From: Muribaculaceae bacterium
GTDB taxonomy: Bacteria > Bacteroidota > Bacteroidia > Bacteroidales > Muribaculaceae
NCBI GenBank assembly: GCA_016292745.1
Contig: JAEDFO010000012.1
Location: 1 to 46,417, forward strand
Length of the DNA: 46,417 nt
Reading direction: 5' to 3'
Shown: in pieces, positions 15,901 through 24,486 of the stretch
Position numbering within the stretch: position 1 is the first letter of the stretch
How the letters are laid out: each line of letters begins with the position of its first letter
Translations under genes and position numbers: made by a program
The notes under the pieces: model-generated
What the model was told of the DNA's origin: nothing
What the model saw: the letters and a program-made list of their open reading frames with translations, nothing else
The model's database searches: none

Positions 15901-17310
15901 ATGAAATCAATAGCACCAATTATAACTGTTATCATGACGGTGGCGACCATCATTGGCATCGATGCTTGCTCACCACAGAAGGCAATGTCCCCCGATGCTA
16001 CGGCCGACGATTACCACTCGTTCAAGGCTCCGCTCTACTGGAGCGTCTACGAGCGTTGCTGGCTTATGGAACGCCAAGGAATCCCCGGTAGCGAGATGGA
16101 TATACCAGCCGAGGAGTGGAACTCGATTCTCTCCTGGCTCGACCACGACATGAAACCTTATGGCTACGATATGGTGTGTACTGACGGATTCATGCCGATG
16201 ATTGCCGACGATGGCCTTTATATGACTCGATATGGAAGTATGCCGCTTGTCGACTTGGTGGCTAAGTGCCGTCAGCACGGCTTGAAACTTGGCGTGTACG
16301 ACAATCCTATGTGGATTCACTGTCCCGACAGCCTCGTGATTCCCGGAACCGACGGAATCACTGTGGGCTCCTTGAGATATAGCCCTTCCGATTCGGTGAT
16401 GAACCCCGATGTCGACCACGATTGGTGGTTCCAATGGGCGGTTGCCACTCATCCGGGAATGAAAGAATATATCGACGGATTCTTCAAGCACTATCACGAC
16501 CTTGGAATCGACTTTATCCGTATCGATTTCCTCGGATGGTACGAGGACGGCATCGACCGCGGTTTTAATGCCCATGTGGGACGCGGTTACGGCCGCGAAT
16601 GCTATCGAGCCGCACTGCAGATGATTGCAGAGAGCGCACGTAAGTATGGCACTTTCGTGTCGCTGGTGATGCCGCATCTCTACGACGATGCTGCAATCGA
16701 GCGTGAGTTCGGGCATATGTACCGCATTGTGGCCGATACATGGACTGGCGGAGTAGGGCACTACTCCAACAATTGCCGTGGAACAGTTTTCTCTAACTGG
16801 CCATCCTCGATGAACCAGTTCGACGGTTTCATCCACTGGTCGCAGTTCTCCGGTCGCGGTAAGGCCATTCTCGACGGCGATTTCACCCGCCTCAACACTT
16901 TCACCACCGACGAGCAGAAGCAATCAGTGATTTCGCTGCAGCTCGTTGCCGGTGGTCCAGTTGCCATTGCCGACCAGTTCCACAATATCGCCGACAATGC
17001 CCGATTCTATCAAAACCGCGAACTGCTGGCTCTAAATGCCGACCGTTTCGTCGGCAAACCTCTCAGCGTCGACCCCAACGATGTGCGCAGCCAAACATGG
17101 TTCGGACAACTATCCGATGGCGACTACATCGTGGCGTTATTTAATCGCGACAGCACTTTTGTGCATCGCTCGCTCCGTTTCTCCGAACTGGGTCTTCAGG
17201 GCAGCTACAAGTTGCGCGACCTATGGCGTCATGCCGATGAAGGAGTGGCCGACAGCGTTGCCGTGAGCCTTAAACCATATGCTTGCAAAGTTTTAAGGCT
17301 TACGAAGTGA
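15901..17310 (+). CDS. Clan GH-D (GH27-like) glycosidase, copy B
   Basis: A 469-residue paralogue of the preceding enzyme, starting 12 bases after its stop. Most blocks match at once: APLYWSVYERCWLMERQGIP, CTDGF, LKLGVYDNP, WIHCP, the catalytic Asp209 in DFIRIDFLGW, Asp279 in YRIVADTWTGG, and DGDFTRLNTF. The N terminus is a signal peptide ending near GIDAC, probably a lipoprotein signal although Asp in the lipobox is unusual. Differences lie around the putative acid/base loop (VRDTAAGGWDF against VADTWTGGVGH) and in substrate-facing insertions (ADDGLY against HVDSPDGIY). This pattern suggests gene duplication with a shift in linkage preference. It is most likely cotranscribed with copy A. Confidence 0.75.
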   Translation: MKSIAPIITVIMTVATIIGIDACSPQKAMSPDATADDYHSFKAPLYWSVYERCWLMERQGIPGSEMDIPAEEWNSILSWLDHDMKPYGYDMVCTDGFMPMIADDGLYMTRYGSMPLVDLVAKCRQHGLKLGVYDNPMWIHCPDSLVIPGTDGITVGSLRYSPSDSVMNPDVDHDWWFQWAVATHPGMKEYIDGFFKHYHDLGIDFIRIDFLGWYEDGIDRGFNAHVGRGYGRECYRAALQMIAESARKYGTFVSLVMPHLYDDAAIEREFGHMYRIVADTWTGGVGHYSNNCRGTVFSNWPSSMNQFDGFIHWSQFSGRGKAILDGDFTRLNTFTTDEQKQSVISLQLVAGGPVAIADQFHNIADNARFYQNRELLALNADRFVGKPLSVDPNDVRSQTWFGQLSDGDYIVALFNRDSTFVHRSLRFSELGLQGSYKLRDLWRHADEGVADSVAVSLKPYACKVLRLTK

Positions 17311-17359
17311 TTAAGTTACAGATTTTTTGTAATTTCGCAACACTAACCTATAACCATAC

Positions 17360-17379
17360 GGCAGCGCTCTGGCGCTGCC
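17360..17379 (+). other. GC-rich hairpin in the leader of the GH97 gene
   Basis: A perfect 8-bp stem (GGCAGCGC at 17360-17367 with GCGCTGCC at 17372-17379) with loop TCTG lies 25 bases before the GH97 start and has no U tract. It follows a weak promoter-like TAATTTCG at 17330-17337. It may be a transcript-stabilising leader hairpin or the remains of a processing site; nothing in the sequence decides. Confidence 0.4.
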
Positions 17380-17404
17380 TATAATTAACGATTCTCTATC
17401 ATAA

Positions 17405-19522
17405 ATGAAAACATCAGTAAAACATCTTGCCTTGGCACTTGGCCTTGCCTTAGTGGCAATGGGTGCCAACGCCGAGGAGCTAAAGTCGCCTAATGGCAAT
17501 GTAGCCCTCAATTTCGAGCTCAACAACGCCGGACGTCCCACTTATTCTGTTGTTTGCAACGGTATTTCTGCCATCAAGCCCAGCGGAATGGGCCTGAAAT
17601 TCGGCGATAACACCGATTTCATCTCCGGAATGAAAGTCGACGGCATTGAACACTCCACTTTCGACGAAACCTGGACCCCGGTTTGGGGCGAGGAGAATGC
17701 CATCCGCAACCATTACAACGAAATGCTGGTGCATCTCTCGAAACCAGAACAAAACCGTAAGCTCGACATTCGCTTCCGTGTGTTCGACGATGGTGTGGGC
17801 TTCCGTTACGAATTCCCGATGCAAGCAACCCTCAACTATTTCGTCATCACCGACGAATGCACCGAATTTGCCATGAATGGCGACATTACTGCTTATTGGA
17901 TTCCCGGCGACTACGACACCCAGGAGTACGACTACACCTGTAGCCGACTCTCCGAAATCCGTGGACTCCTCTCAGGCGCTGTAACAGAGAACCTCTCGCA
18001 AACAACCTTCTCTACCACCGGTGTGCAGACGGCTCTCATGCTCAAGGACGACAACGGCCTTTACATCAATCTCCACGAGGCTGCATTGGTTAACTATCCT
18101 TGCATGCACCTTAACCTCGACGACTCCAACTTTGTGTTCACATCGTGGCTCACTCCCGACCCCAATGGCGACAAGGCCTATATGCAATCGCCTTGCACCA
18201 CTCCTTGGCGTACGGTTATCGTCAGCCCCGATGCACGCGACATCCTCGCATCTCGCATTACCCTAAACCTGAACGAGCCCTGCAAGATTGCCGACACTTC
18301 GTGGATAAAGCCGTGCAAATACATGGGCGTGTGGTGGGAAATGATTACCGGTATGAGCGACTGGAGCTACACCAACGATCTGCCTAACATCCATCTCGGA
18401 CAAACCGATTACTCAAAGCTGAAACCTCACGGTCGCCACGGAGCCAACAACGAAAACGTGAAGCGATACATTGACTATGCCGCCAAGCATGGTTTCGACG
18501 GTGTACTCGTTGAAGGATGGAATCAAGGTTGGGAAGACTGGTATGGCAACTTCAAGGACGAAGTGTTCGACTTCGTCAGCCCTTATCCCGATTTCGATGT
18601 CGAAGCCATTCACCAATATGCCAAGCAGAAAGGCGTTTACATGATTATGCATCACGAAACATCGTCGTCGGTGCGCAACTACGAGCGTCACCTCGATGCC
18701 GCCTACAAGTTCATGAACGATCACGGTTATCCCGCTGTAAAGAGCGGATATGTGGGTAGCATTATCCCCAAAGGCCAGAACCACTACAACCAATGGCAGG
18801 TTAACCACTACCTGTATGCTGTCCAGAAGGCTGCCGACTACAAAATTATGGTAAATGCCCACGAGGCTGTGCGCCCTACTGGCCTTTGCCGCACTTATCC
18901 TAACCTGATAGGCAACGAAAGCGCCCGCGGCACCGAATACCAGGCTTTCGGCGGAAGCAAGCCCAGCCACACCACTATCCTGCAGTTCACTCGCCTCGTT
19001 GGTGGCCCTATGGACTACACTCCGGGCGTGTTTGAGAACAATATCTCGAAATACAACCCTTCGAACAACTCGTGGGTCAACACAACCCTCGCCAACCAGC
19101 TCTCGCTCTACGTTACCATGTACAGCCCGCTGCAAATGGCTGCCGACCTGCCGCAAACCTACGATCGTTTCCTCGACGCATTCCAATTCATAAAGGATGT
19201 GGCTGTCGATTGGGACCACAGCTGGTATCTCGAGGCCGAGCCGATGCAGTATGTTACCATCGCCCGAAAGGCAAAAGGCAAGGACGAATGGTTTGTGGGC
19301 GGTACAAACGGCGCTGAACCACGCACATCGGAAATCTCGCTCAGCTTCCTCCCGAAAGGTAAGTATGTGGCAAAGATTTACCAGGATGGCAAGGACGCAC
19401 ACTACAAGACCAATCCGCAAGCCTACACCATCAAGGAAATCAAGGTTACCGAAAAGACAAAACTCAAGACATGGACTGCTGCCGGTGGCGGTTACGCCAT
19501 CAGCATCGTTCCCGCAAAGTAA
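17405..19522 (+). CDS. susB: GH97 alpha-glucosidase, SusB-like
   Basis: A 705-residue GH97 enzyme with a cleaved signal peptide (ending GANAEE), so a periplasmic location is expected. The N-terminal beta domain begins LKSPNGNVALNFEL, the barrel follows from about residue 290, and a C-terminal beta domain ends the protein. The catalytic region is very close to what I recall of SusB of Bacteroides thetaiotaomicron: MHHETSSSVRNYERH, VKSGYVGSIIP, NAHEAVRPTG and GNESARGTEY. Glu418, Glu487, Glu505 and Glu511 have the spacing of SusB Glu439, Glu508, Glu526 and Glu532. VKSGYVG has Gly where retaining GH97 alpha-galactosidases have a nucleophilic Asp, so an inverting alpha-glucosidase is predicted. 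It completes the enzyme set of this locus, and a terminator follows. Confidence 0.9.
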   Translation: MKTSVKHLALALGLALVAMGANAEELKSPNGNVALNFELNNAGRPTYSVVCNGISAIKPSGMGLKFGDNTDFISGMKVDGIEHSTFDETWTPVWGEENAIRNHYNEMLVHLSKPEQNRKLDIRFRVFDDGVGFRYEFPMQATLNYFVITDECTEFAMNGDITAYWIPGDYDTQEYDYTCSRLSEIRGLLSGAVTENLSQTTFSTTGVQTALMLKDDNGLYINLHEAALVNYPCMHLNLDDSNFVFTSWLTPDPNGDKAYMQSPCTTPWRTVIVSPDARDILASRITLNLNEPCKIADTSWIKPCKYMGVWWEMITGMSDWSYTNDLPNIHLGQTDYSKLKPHGRHGANNENVKRYIDYAAKHGFDGVLVEGWNQGWEDWYGNFKDEVFDFVSPYPDFDVEAIHQYAKQKGVYMIMHHETSSSVRNYERHLDAAYKFMNDHGYPAVKSGYVGSIIPKGQNHYNQWQVNHYLYAVQKAADYKIMVNAHEAVRPTGLCRTYPNLIGNESARGTEYQAFGGSKPSHTTILQFTRLVGGPMDYTPGVFENNISKYNPSNNSWVNTTLANQLSLYVTMYSPLQMAADLPQTYDRFLDAFQFIKDVAVDWDHSWYLEAEPMQYVTIARKAKGKDEWFVGGTNGAEPRTSEISLSFLPKGKYVAKIYQDGKDAHYKTNPQAYTIKEIKVTEKTKLKTWTAAGGGYAISIVPAK

Positions 19523-19557
19523 GCAGGGCAATATTGTCAAATAAACCGTAAAATTAT

Positions 19558-19598
19558 GCCGGGAGGTAAGGCTTTTGCCACACTTCCCGGCCTTTTTT
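19558..19598 (+). terminator. Terminator of the polysaccharide utilisation operon
   Basis: A 10-bp stem with one G-U pair (GCCGGGAGGT at 19558-19567 with ACTTCCCGGC at 19582-19591) is followed by a C and six T residues. It lies 35 bases after the GH97 stop, closing the operon before the fumarate reductase promoter. Confidence 0.75.
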
Positions 19599-19630
19599 CG
19601 CCATTTATCGTAAACAATTTTTACTGAAAT

Positions 19631-19662
19631 TTTGTAAATGCCGTTATTAAAAGGTACTTTTG
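19631..19662 (+). promoter_or_regulatory. Predicted promoter of frdCAB
   Basis: TTTG at 19631-19634, a 20-base spacer and TACTTTTG at 19655-19662 match the Bacteroidetes consensus. The 5' leader would be about 53 bases, AT-rich and without an evident structure. Confidence 0.65.
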
Positions 19663-19721
19663 TGAATTAGAATACTATTTTAATTCATTAATTAATATTA
19701 CTCACTAAATTCACAAATGCT

Positions 19722-20402
19722 ATGTGGTTAAAAGATTCGTCGGTGGGTAGGAAGGTAATAATGTCAGTAACAGGACTCTTCCTTATCCTATTCGTAACAT
19801 TCCACGTGCTGATGAACGCAGTAGCAATATTCTGGCCATGTGCCTATAATATCGTCTGCGAATTCCTTGGCGCGAATTGGTATGCGTTGATTGGCACAGC
19901 TGTGCTTGCTGCCGGTTTCATCGTTCACATCATCTACGCTTTCTGGCTTTCGTATCAGAACAAGAAGGCCCGCGGTAACGATGCCTACGCTGTCAGCGCT
20001 CGTCCAAAATCGGTAGAATGGGCTTCTCAGAATATGCTCGTTCTCGGTATCATCGTTGTATGCTTCATGGTCGTTCACCTGATTCAGTTCTGGGCCAAGA
20101 TGCAGCTCCCCGAAGTGCTTGGACAAAGCGTTGAAGAAGGCACTCATTACCTCGACGCCGCTTTCGCTTGCCCGGTAACTCTCGTTATCTACCTTATCGG
20201 ATTTGCTGCACTCTGGTTCCACATGACTCACGGTTTCTGGAGCGCTTTCCAGTCGCTGGGTGCAAACAACAAGACCTGGCTGCCTCGTCTGCAGTGCATC
20301 TCAAGCGCTTGGGCTACCGTTGTGTGTGTTCTCTTCGCTGTTGAAGCTATTGTATTTGCCGTTCGTGCCATGACCGGCGGCACTTGCACTTTCTGCTTCT
20401 AA
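19722..20402 (+). CDS. frdC: Fumarate reductase / succinate dehydrogenase cytochrome b subunit
   Basis: A 226-residue membrane anchor subunit that carries heme b and passes electrons between menaquinone and the flavoprotein. The start MWLKDSSVGRKVIMSVTGLF is typical of the Bacteroidetes cytochrome b558 type. Five hydrophobic helices are seen (about 14-35, 58-80, 108-128, 150-172, 193-215), with His residues in FHVLMN, VHIIYAF, VHLIQFW and FHMTHGFW that fit heme and quinone sites. It is first in a three-gene operon with the flavoprotein and iron-sulfur genes. In anaerobic Bacteroidales the complex mainly reduces fumarate to succinate, the last step of their primitive respiratory chain. Confidence 0.93.
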   Translation: MWLKDSSVGRKVIMSVTGLFLILFVTFHVLMNAVAIFWPCAYNIVCEFLGANWYALIGTAVLAAGFIVHIIYAFWLSYQNKKARGNDAYAVSARPKSVEWASQNMLVLGIIVVCFMVVHLIQFWAKMQLPEVLGQSVEEGTHYLDAAFACPVTLVIYLIGFAALWFHMTHGFWSAFQSLGANNKTWLPRLQCISSAWATVVCVLFAVEAIVFAVRAMTGGTCTFCF

Positions 20403-20443
20403 TTCCTGCGTCGGATGTTATAACCGAATAAATTCTTATAGAA

Positions 20444-22432
20444 ATGGAAGAAACAAAGAAAATCGATTCTAAGATACCTGAAGGTCCTGTTGCAGAAAAA
20501 TGGACCAACTACAAGGCTCATCAGAAACTGGTGAATCCGGCCAACAAGCGTAAGCTCGACATCATCGTTGTAGGTACCGGTCTCGCCGGTGCTTCGGCTG
20601 CTTCTACTTTGGCTGAAATGGGATTCAACGTGCTCAACTTCTGCATCCAGGATTCTCCTCGCCGTGCTCACTCTATCGCTGCTCAAGGTGGTATCAACGC
20701 TGCCAAGAACTATCAGAACGACGGCGACTCTATTTATCGCTTGTTCTACGACACCGTTAAGGGTGGCGACTACCGCGCCCGTGAAGCCAACGTATATCGT
20801 CTGGCCGAAGTGTCGAACAATATCATCGACCAGTGTGTTGCCCAGGGCGTACCTTTCGCCCGTGAATACGGCGGCCTGCTTGCCAACCGTTCGTTCGGTG
20901 GTGCTCAGGTTTCGCGTACTTTCTATGCCAAGGGTCAGACCGGTCAGCAGCTGCTGCTCGGCGCTTATTCCTCGCTCAACCGCCAAATCCAGATGGGTAA
21001 GGTGAAGAGCTTCAACCGCTACGAAATGCACGATGTAGTGCTCATCGACGGACGCGCACGCGGTATCATCGCCAAGAACCTTGTTACCGGTAAGCTCGAA
21101 CGCTTCGCTGCTCATGCAGTGGTTATCGCTACCGGTGGCTATGGCAACACCTACTTCCTCTCTACAAACGCTATGGGTTGCAACTGCTCGGCTGCAATGG
21201 CTTGCTATCGCAAGGGCGCTTACTTTGCTAACCCCGCTTACGTGCAGATTCACCCGACTTGTATCCCGGTTCACGGCGACAAGCAGTCGAAACTCACCCT
21301 CATGAGCGAATCGCTCCGTAACGATGGCCGTATCTGGGTGCCTAAGAAACTCGAAGACGCCAAGAAACTCCAGTCAGGCGAAATCAAGGGTAGCGACATC
21401 CCCGAAGAGGACCGCGACTACTATCTCGAGCGCCGTTATCCGGCATTCGGTAACCTCGTGCCGCGCGACGTTGCTTCGCGTGCTGCTAAAGAGCGTTGCG
21501 ACAAGGGATTCGGCGTTAACAACACCGGTCTTGCCGTATTCCTCGACTTCTCCGAGGCTATCAACCGCCTTGGCATCGACGTAGTGCGCCAGCGCTATGG
21601 CAACCTCTTCGATATGTATGAGGAAATCACCGACGTTAACCCGGGCGAACTCGCCAAGGAAGTTGGTGGCGTGAAATACTACAACCCGATGATGATATTC
21701 CCGGCCATCCACTACACTATGGGTGGTATCTGGGTTGACTACGAACTCCAGACTTCGGTTAAGGGTCTGTTTGCCATTGGCGAATGTAACTTCTCCGACC
21801 ACGGTGCTAACCGCCTCGGTGCTTCGGCTCTCATGCAGGGTCTGGCCGACGGATATTTCGTGCTCCCTTACACAATCCAGAACTATCTCTCCGACCAAAT
21901 CACAGTTCCTCGCTTCTCTACCGATGCCCCTGAATTCGAAGAGGCTGAAAAGAAGTGCCAGGCCAACATCGACGCTCTCCTTGCTATCAAGGGTAAACGC
22001 TCGGTTGACTCTATCCACAAGGAACTCGGCCACATCATGTGGGAATATGTTGGTATGGGCCGCACAAAGGAAGGTCTCGAAACTGCTCTTACCAAGCTTA
22101 AAGAACTCCGCAAGGAATTCGAAAGCAACCTGTTCGTCCCTGGCACTGCCGAAGGCATGAACATCGAGCTCGACAAGGCTTTCCGTCTGAAAGACTTCAT
22201 CACCATGGGCGAACTCATTGCCTACGATGCTCTCAGCCGCAATGAAAGCTGCGGTGGCCACTTCCGCGAAGAATATCAAACCGAGGAAGGCGAAGCCAAG
22301 CGCGACGACGCTAACTACTTCTACGTTTCGTGCTGGGATTATGCCGGCTCCGACGAGAAAGCTCCTACTCTCATCAAAGAACCTCTTGAATACGAAGCAA
22401 TCAAGGTTCAAACCCGTAATTATAAATCATAA
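20444..22432 (+). CDS. frdA: Fumarate reductase / succinate dehydrogenase flavoprotein subunit
   Basis: A 662-residue catalytic subunit with covalent FAD that interconverts fumarate and succinate. The FAD-binding Rossmann motif VVGTGLAGASAAS is near residue 46. The FAD-attachment His is in RRAHSIAAQGGINAAKN near residue 80. The active-site region includes HYTMGGIWVDY, and NRLGASALMQGLADGYF closes the FAD site. The C-terminal helical domain ends with ANYFYVSCWDY. The gene follows frdC by 41 bases and precedes frdB by 22. Codon choice is strongly biased (GGT, GCT, AAG, CGT, AAC), as in gapA at the right end, pointing to high expression. Confidence 0.95.
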   Translation: MEETKKIDSKIPEGPVAEKWTNYKAHQKLVNPANKRKLDIIVVGTGLAGASAASTLAEMGFNVLNFCIQDSPRRAHSIAAQGGINAAKNYQNDGDSIYRLFYDTVKGGDYRAREANVYRLAEVSNNIIDQCVAQGVPFAREYGGLLANRSFGGAQVSRTFYAKGQTGQQLLLGAYSSLNRQIQMGKVKSFNRYEMHDVVLIDGRARGIIAKNLVTGKLERFAAHAVVIATGGYGNTYFLSTNAMGCNCSAAMACYRKGAYFANPAYVQIHPTCIPVHGDKQSKLTLMSESLRNDGRIWVPKKLEDAKKLQSGEIKGSDIPEEDRDYYLERRYPAFGNLVPRDVASRAAKERCDKGFGVNNTGLAVFLDFSEAINRLGIDVVRQRYGNLFDMYEEITDVNPGELAKEVGGVKYYNPMMIFPAIHYTMGGIWVDYELQTSVKGLFAIGECNFSDHGANRLGASALMQGLADGYFVLPYTIQNYLSDQITVPRFSTDAPEFEEAEKKCQANIDALLAIKGKRSVDSIHKELGHIMWEYVGMGRTKEGLETALTKLKELRKEFESNLFVPGTAEGMNIELDKAFRLKDFITMGELIAYDALSRNESCGGHFREEYQTEEGEAKRDDANYFYVSCWDYAGSDEKAPTLIKEPLEYEAIKVQTRNYKS

Positions 22433-22454
22433 CATTTAAGAAAGGATATTCAAA

Positions 22455-23204
22455 ATGGCAAATATAACTGTAAATCTTAAAGTCTGGCGTCAAGCCGGCC
22501 CAAAGGCAAAGGGCGAATTCAAGACTTATGCAGTAGAGACCGATACCGATACTTCTTTCCTTGAGACTCTTGACATCCTCAACGAGTCGTTGGTTGAAAA
22601 GGGTGAAGAACCTATTGTTTTCGACCACGACTGCCGCGAAGGTATCTGCGGTATGTGCTCGTTGTATATCAACGGTCATCCTCACGGTCCAGCTACCGGA
22701 GCCACCACTTGCCAGCTGTATATGCGCCGCTTCAAAGACGGCGAAACCATCACCGTTGAGCCTTGGCGCTCGGCCGCTTTCCCTGTTATCAAGGACCTTA
22801 TGGTCGACCGTAACGCTTTCGACAAAATACAGCAAGCCGGCGGTTACGTATCGTTCAACTGCGGTGGTGCACAGGACGCTAACGCAATTCCCATCTCGAA
22901 GGTTAACGCCGACGAAGCAATGGACTCGGCTTCGTGTATCGGTTGCGGTGCCTGTGTGGCTGCCTGCAAGAACGGTTCGGCTATGCTCTTCGTATCGGCT
23001 AAGGTGAGCCAGTTTGCTCTCCTTCCTCAGGGCCGCGTTGAAGCTGCAAAGCGTGTGAAGGCTATGGTCAGCAAGATGGACGAACTCGGTTTCGGTAACT
23101 GCACCAACACCGGTGCCTGCGCTGCCGAATGCCCAAAGAACATTTCGCTCAGCAACATCGCCCGCATGAACCGCGAATTCCTCTGCGCTAAGTGTAAAGA
23201 CTAA
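22455..23204 (+). CDS. frdB: Fumarate reductase / succinate dehydrogenase iron-sulfur subunit
   Basis: A 249-residue subunit carrying the electron path between the flavin and the heme. The [2Fe-2S] ligands lie in CREGICGMC with a later Cys in TTCQLYM. The C-terminal ferredoxin-like part has CIGCGACVAACKNGSAM and CTNTGACAAECPKNI, which hold the [4Fe-4S] and [3Fe-4S] clusters. The product begins MANITVNLKVWRQ, and its length fits the Bacteroidetes type. It is last in the operon; a strong perfect hairpin begins 23 bases after the stop. Confidence 0.95.
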   Translation: MANITVNLKVWRQAGPKAKGEFKTYAVETDTDTSFLETLDILNESLVEKGEEPIVFDHDCREGICGMCSLYINGHPHGPATGATTCQLYMRRFKDGETITVEPWRSAAFPVIKDLMVDRNAFDKIQQAGGYVSFNCGGAQDANAIPISKVNADEAMDSASCIGCGACVAACKNGSAMLFVSAKVSQFALLPQGRVEAAKRVKAMVSKMDELGFGNCTNTGACAAECPKNISLSNIARMNREFLCAKCKD

Positions 23205-23227
23205 TCACCTGCGAAGATGTAAATACC

Positions 23228-23262
23228 AAGGCGGACAGCATCGCACCGATGCTGTCCGCCTT
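23228..23262 (+). terminator. Terminator of frdCAB (possibly bidirectional)
   Basis: A perfect 16-bp stem (23228-23243 with 23247-23262, loop CAC) lies between the convergent frdB and GNAT genes. The flanks TTAATTAT and, on the other strand, TTGGTATTT are only moderately T-rich, so stem stability rather than a U tract must do most of the work. Confidence 0.75.
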
Positions 23263-23286
23263 AATTATGACACTCCAGAAACGGCT

Positions 23287-23811
23287 TTAGAGCAGCTTTT
23301 GGAATACAGTTACGGTGCGGTACTCTCTACCCACCTTCTGCCAGTCTTTCAGCTGTCCGGTCTCGGTAAAGCCAGCCTTTTCGAACAGCGCCCGGCTGGC
23401 TTCGTTGCCTTCGGGCACATGCGCATAAAGTTGATGCATGCCTATGTAGTCGCGTGCATAGGCTATGAGTGCACTGAGTGCCTGGCTGGCATAGCCGCTG
23501 CGGCGGCAATCGGCATCTATAATAATCCCCACCGCGGCGCGCCCCTCAAACGGGGCAAAGTCGAACAGGTCGATGATACCCACGGTGCGGCCCGATGCGA
23601 CATCGGCAATCATCAAGCGCAGCTGGCCGTCGCGGAAAATGTCGGCTGAGTATCCCTCGACATATTCCTCAACTATCCGGCGCGACAGGGGTGCGGTGGC
23701 TCCGCTCACCTCCCACAGTTCGGTGGCATTCTCGCATTTCTCTATGAAATCAATGTCGGCGGGCTCAACGGCACGCAACCGTACATTTCCATACTTTAAA
23801 AATGACGTCAT
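23287..23811 (-). CDS. GNAT-family N-acetyltransferase
   Basis: A 174-residue acetyltransferase of the RimJ/RimL/SpeG-like group, which moves an acetyl group from acetyl-CoA to an amine on a protein, polyamine or small molecule. The ATG at 23811 (MTSFLKYGNVRLRAVEPADI) was preferred over an upstream one because it gives the normal family start. Motif A, with the CoA pyrophosphate loop, is recognisable as IIIDADCRRSGYASQALSAL, and motif B as LYAHVPEGNEASRALFEKAG. No signal peptide. It converges on the frd operon and is transcribed away from the Lrp-type regulator, with which it shares an upstream region of about 140 bases. The acceptor substrate is unknown. Confidence 0.88.
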   Translation of the reverse strand: MTSFLKYGNVRLRAVEPADIDFIEKCENATELWEVSGATAPLSRRIVEEYVEGYSADIFRDGQLRLMIADVASGRTVGIIDLFDFAPFEGRAAVGIIIDADCRRSGYASQALSALIAYARDYIGMHQLYAHVPEGNEASRALFEKAGFTETGQLKDWQKVGREYRTVTVFQKLL

Positions 23812-23896
23812 AAGGCTCAGTTTTTGGACGTTTTTACTGTTTATTTCCACATTTTGGACGAAATTACGAAATTTTTCTAACAAATTGCCACTTTGA

Positions 23897-23929
23897 TTGC
23901 TCTATTTTTCAATTTGATTATTATATTTG
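23897..23929 (+). promoter_or_regulatory. Predicted promoter of the Lrp/AsnC gene
   Basis: TATATTTG at 23922-23929 matches the -7 consensus. A TTG at 23897-23899 lies 22 bases before it, slightly beyond the usual spacing. The start codon follows 25 bases downstream. Confidence 0.5.
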
Positions 23930-23954
23930 CAATACATAAAACACCTTAAAAGAA

Positions 23955-24419
23955 ATGGAAAAAATCGACAATCTTGACAGAAAAATCTTGGAGATAATAA
24001 TGAAAAACGCCCGCATCCCTTCGAAGGATGTGGCTTTGGAATGTAATGTGTCGCGTGCTGCAATCCATCAGCGCATCCAGCGAATGATTGACCTCGATGT
24101 CATCACCGGTTCGGGATATCATGTAGACCCGAAAGTGCTTGGATTTGCAACTTGCACATACATTGGGGTGAAGCTCGAACGTGGCTCGATGTACCGCACC
24201 GTGGTGCCTGAGCTCGAGAAGATTCCCGAAGTGGTGGAATGCCACTTCACAACCGGCCCCTACACAATGCTAATCAAGCTTTATGCCCGCGACAACCAGC
24301 ATCTGATGGAACTGCTCAACGACAAGATTCAGAACATTCACGGTGTAACTGCTACCGAGACTCTTATTTCGCTCGACCAGAGCATGAACCGCGAAATCCC
24401 TATCATGTACGACAAATAA
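23955..24419 (+). CDS. Lrp/AsnC-family transcriptional regulator
   Basis: A 154-residue feast/famine regulator. Residues 1-55 form the winged HTH (IDNLDRKILEIIMKNARIPS, then VALECNVSRAAIHQRIQRM). The RAM/AsnC effector-binding domain covers about 65-145, with VPELEKIPEVVECHFTTGPY and the ending that normally closes the beta-alpha fold. Such proteins form dimers to octamers that respond to amino acids. It stands alone with its own promoter; pfkA begins 67 bases downstream on the same strand without an obvious terminator between, so readthrough is possible. Targets cannot be told from this window. Confidence 0.92.
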   Translation: MEKIDNLDRKILEIIMKNARIPSKDVALECNVSRAAIHQRIQRMIDLDVITGSGYHVDPKVLGFATCTYIGVKLERGSMYRTVVPELEKIPEVVECHFTTGPYTMLIKLYARDNQHLMELLNDKIQNIHGVTATETLISLDQSMNREIPIMYDK

Positions 24420-24486
24420 GCATCGCATTCCAATAAGTTGTCAGAATTATCAACATAACCACTCAAAACAACAATAATTACTTGAT

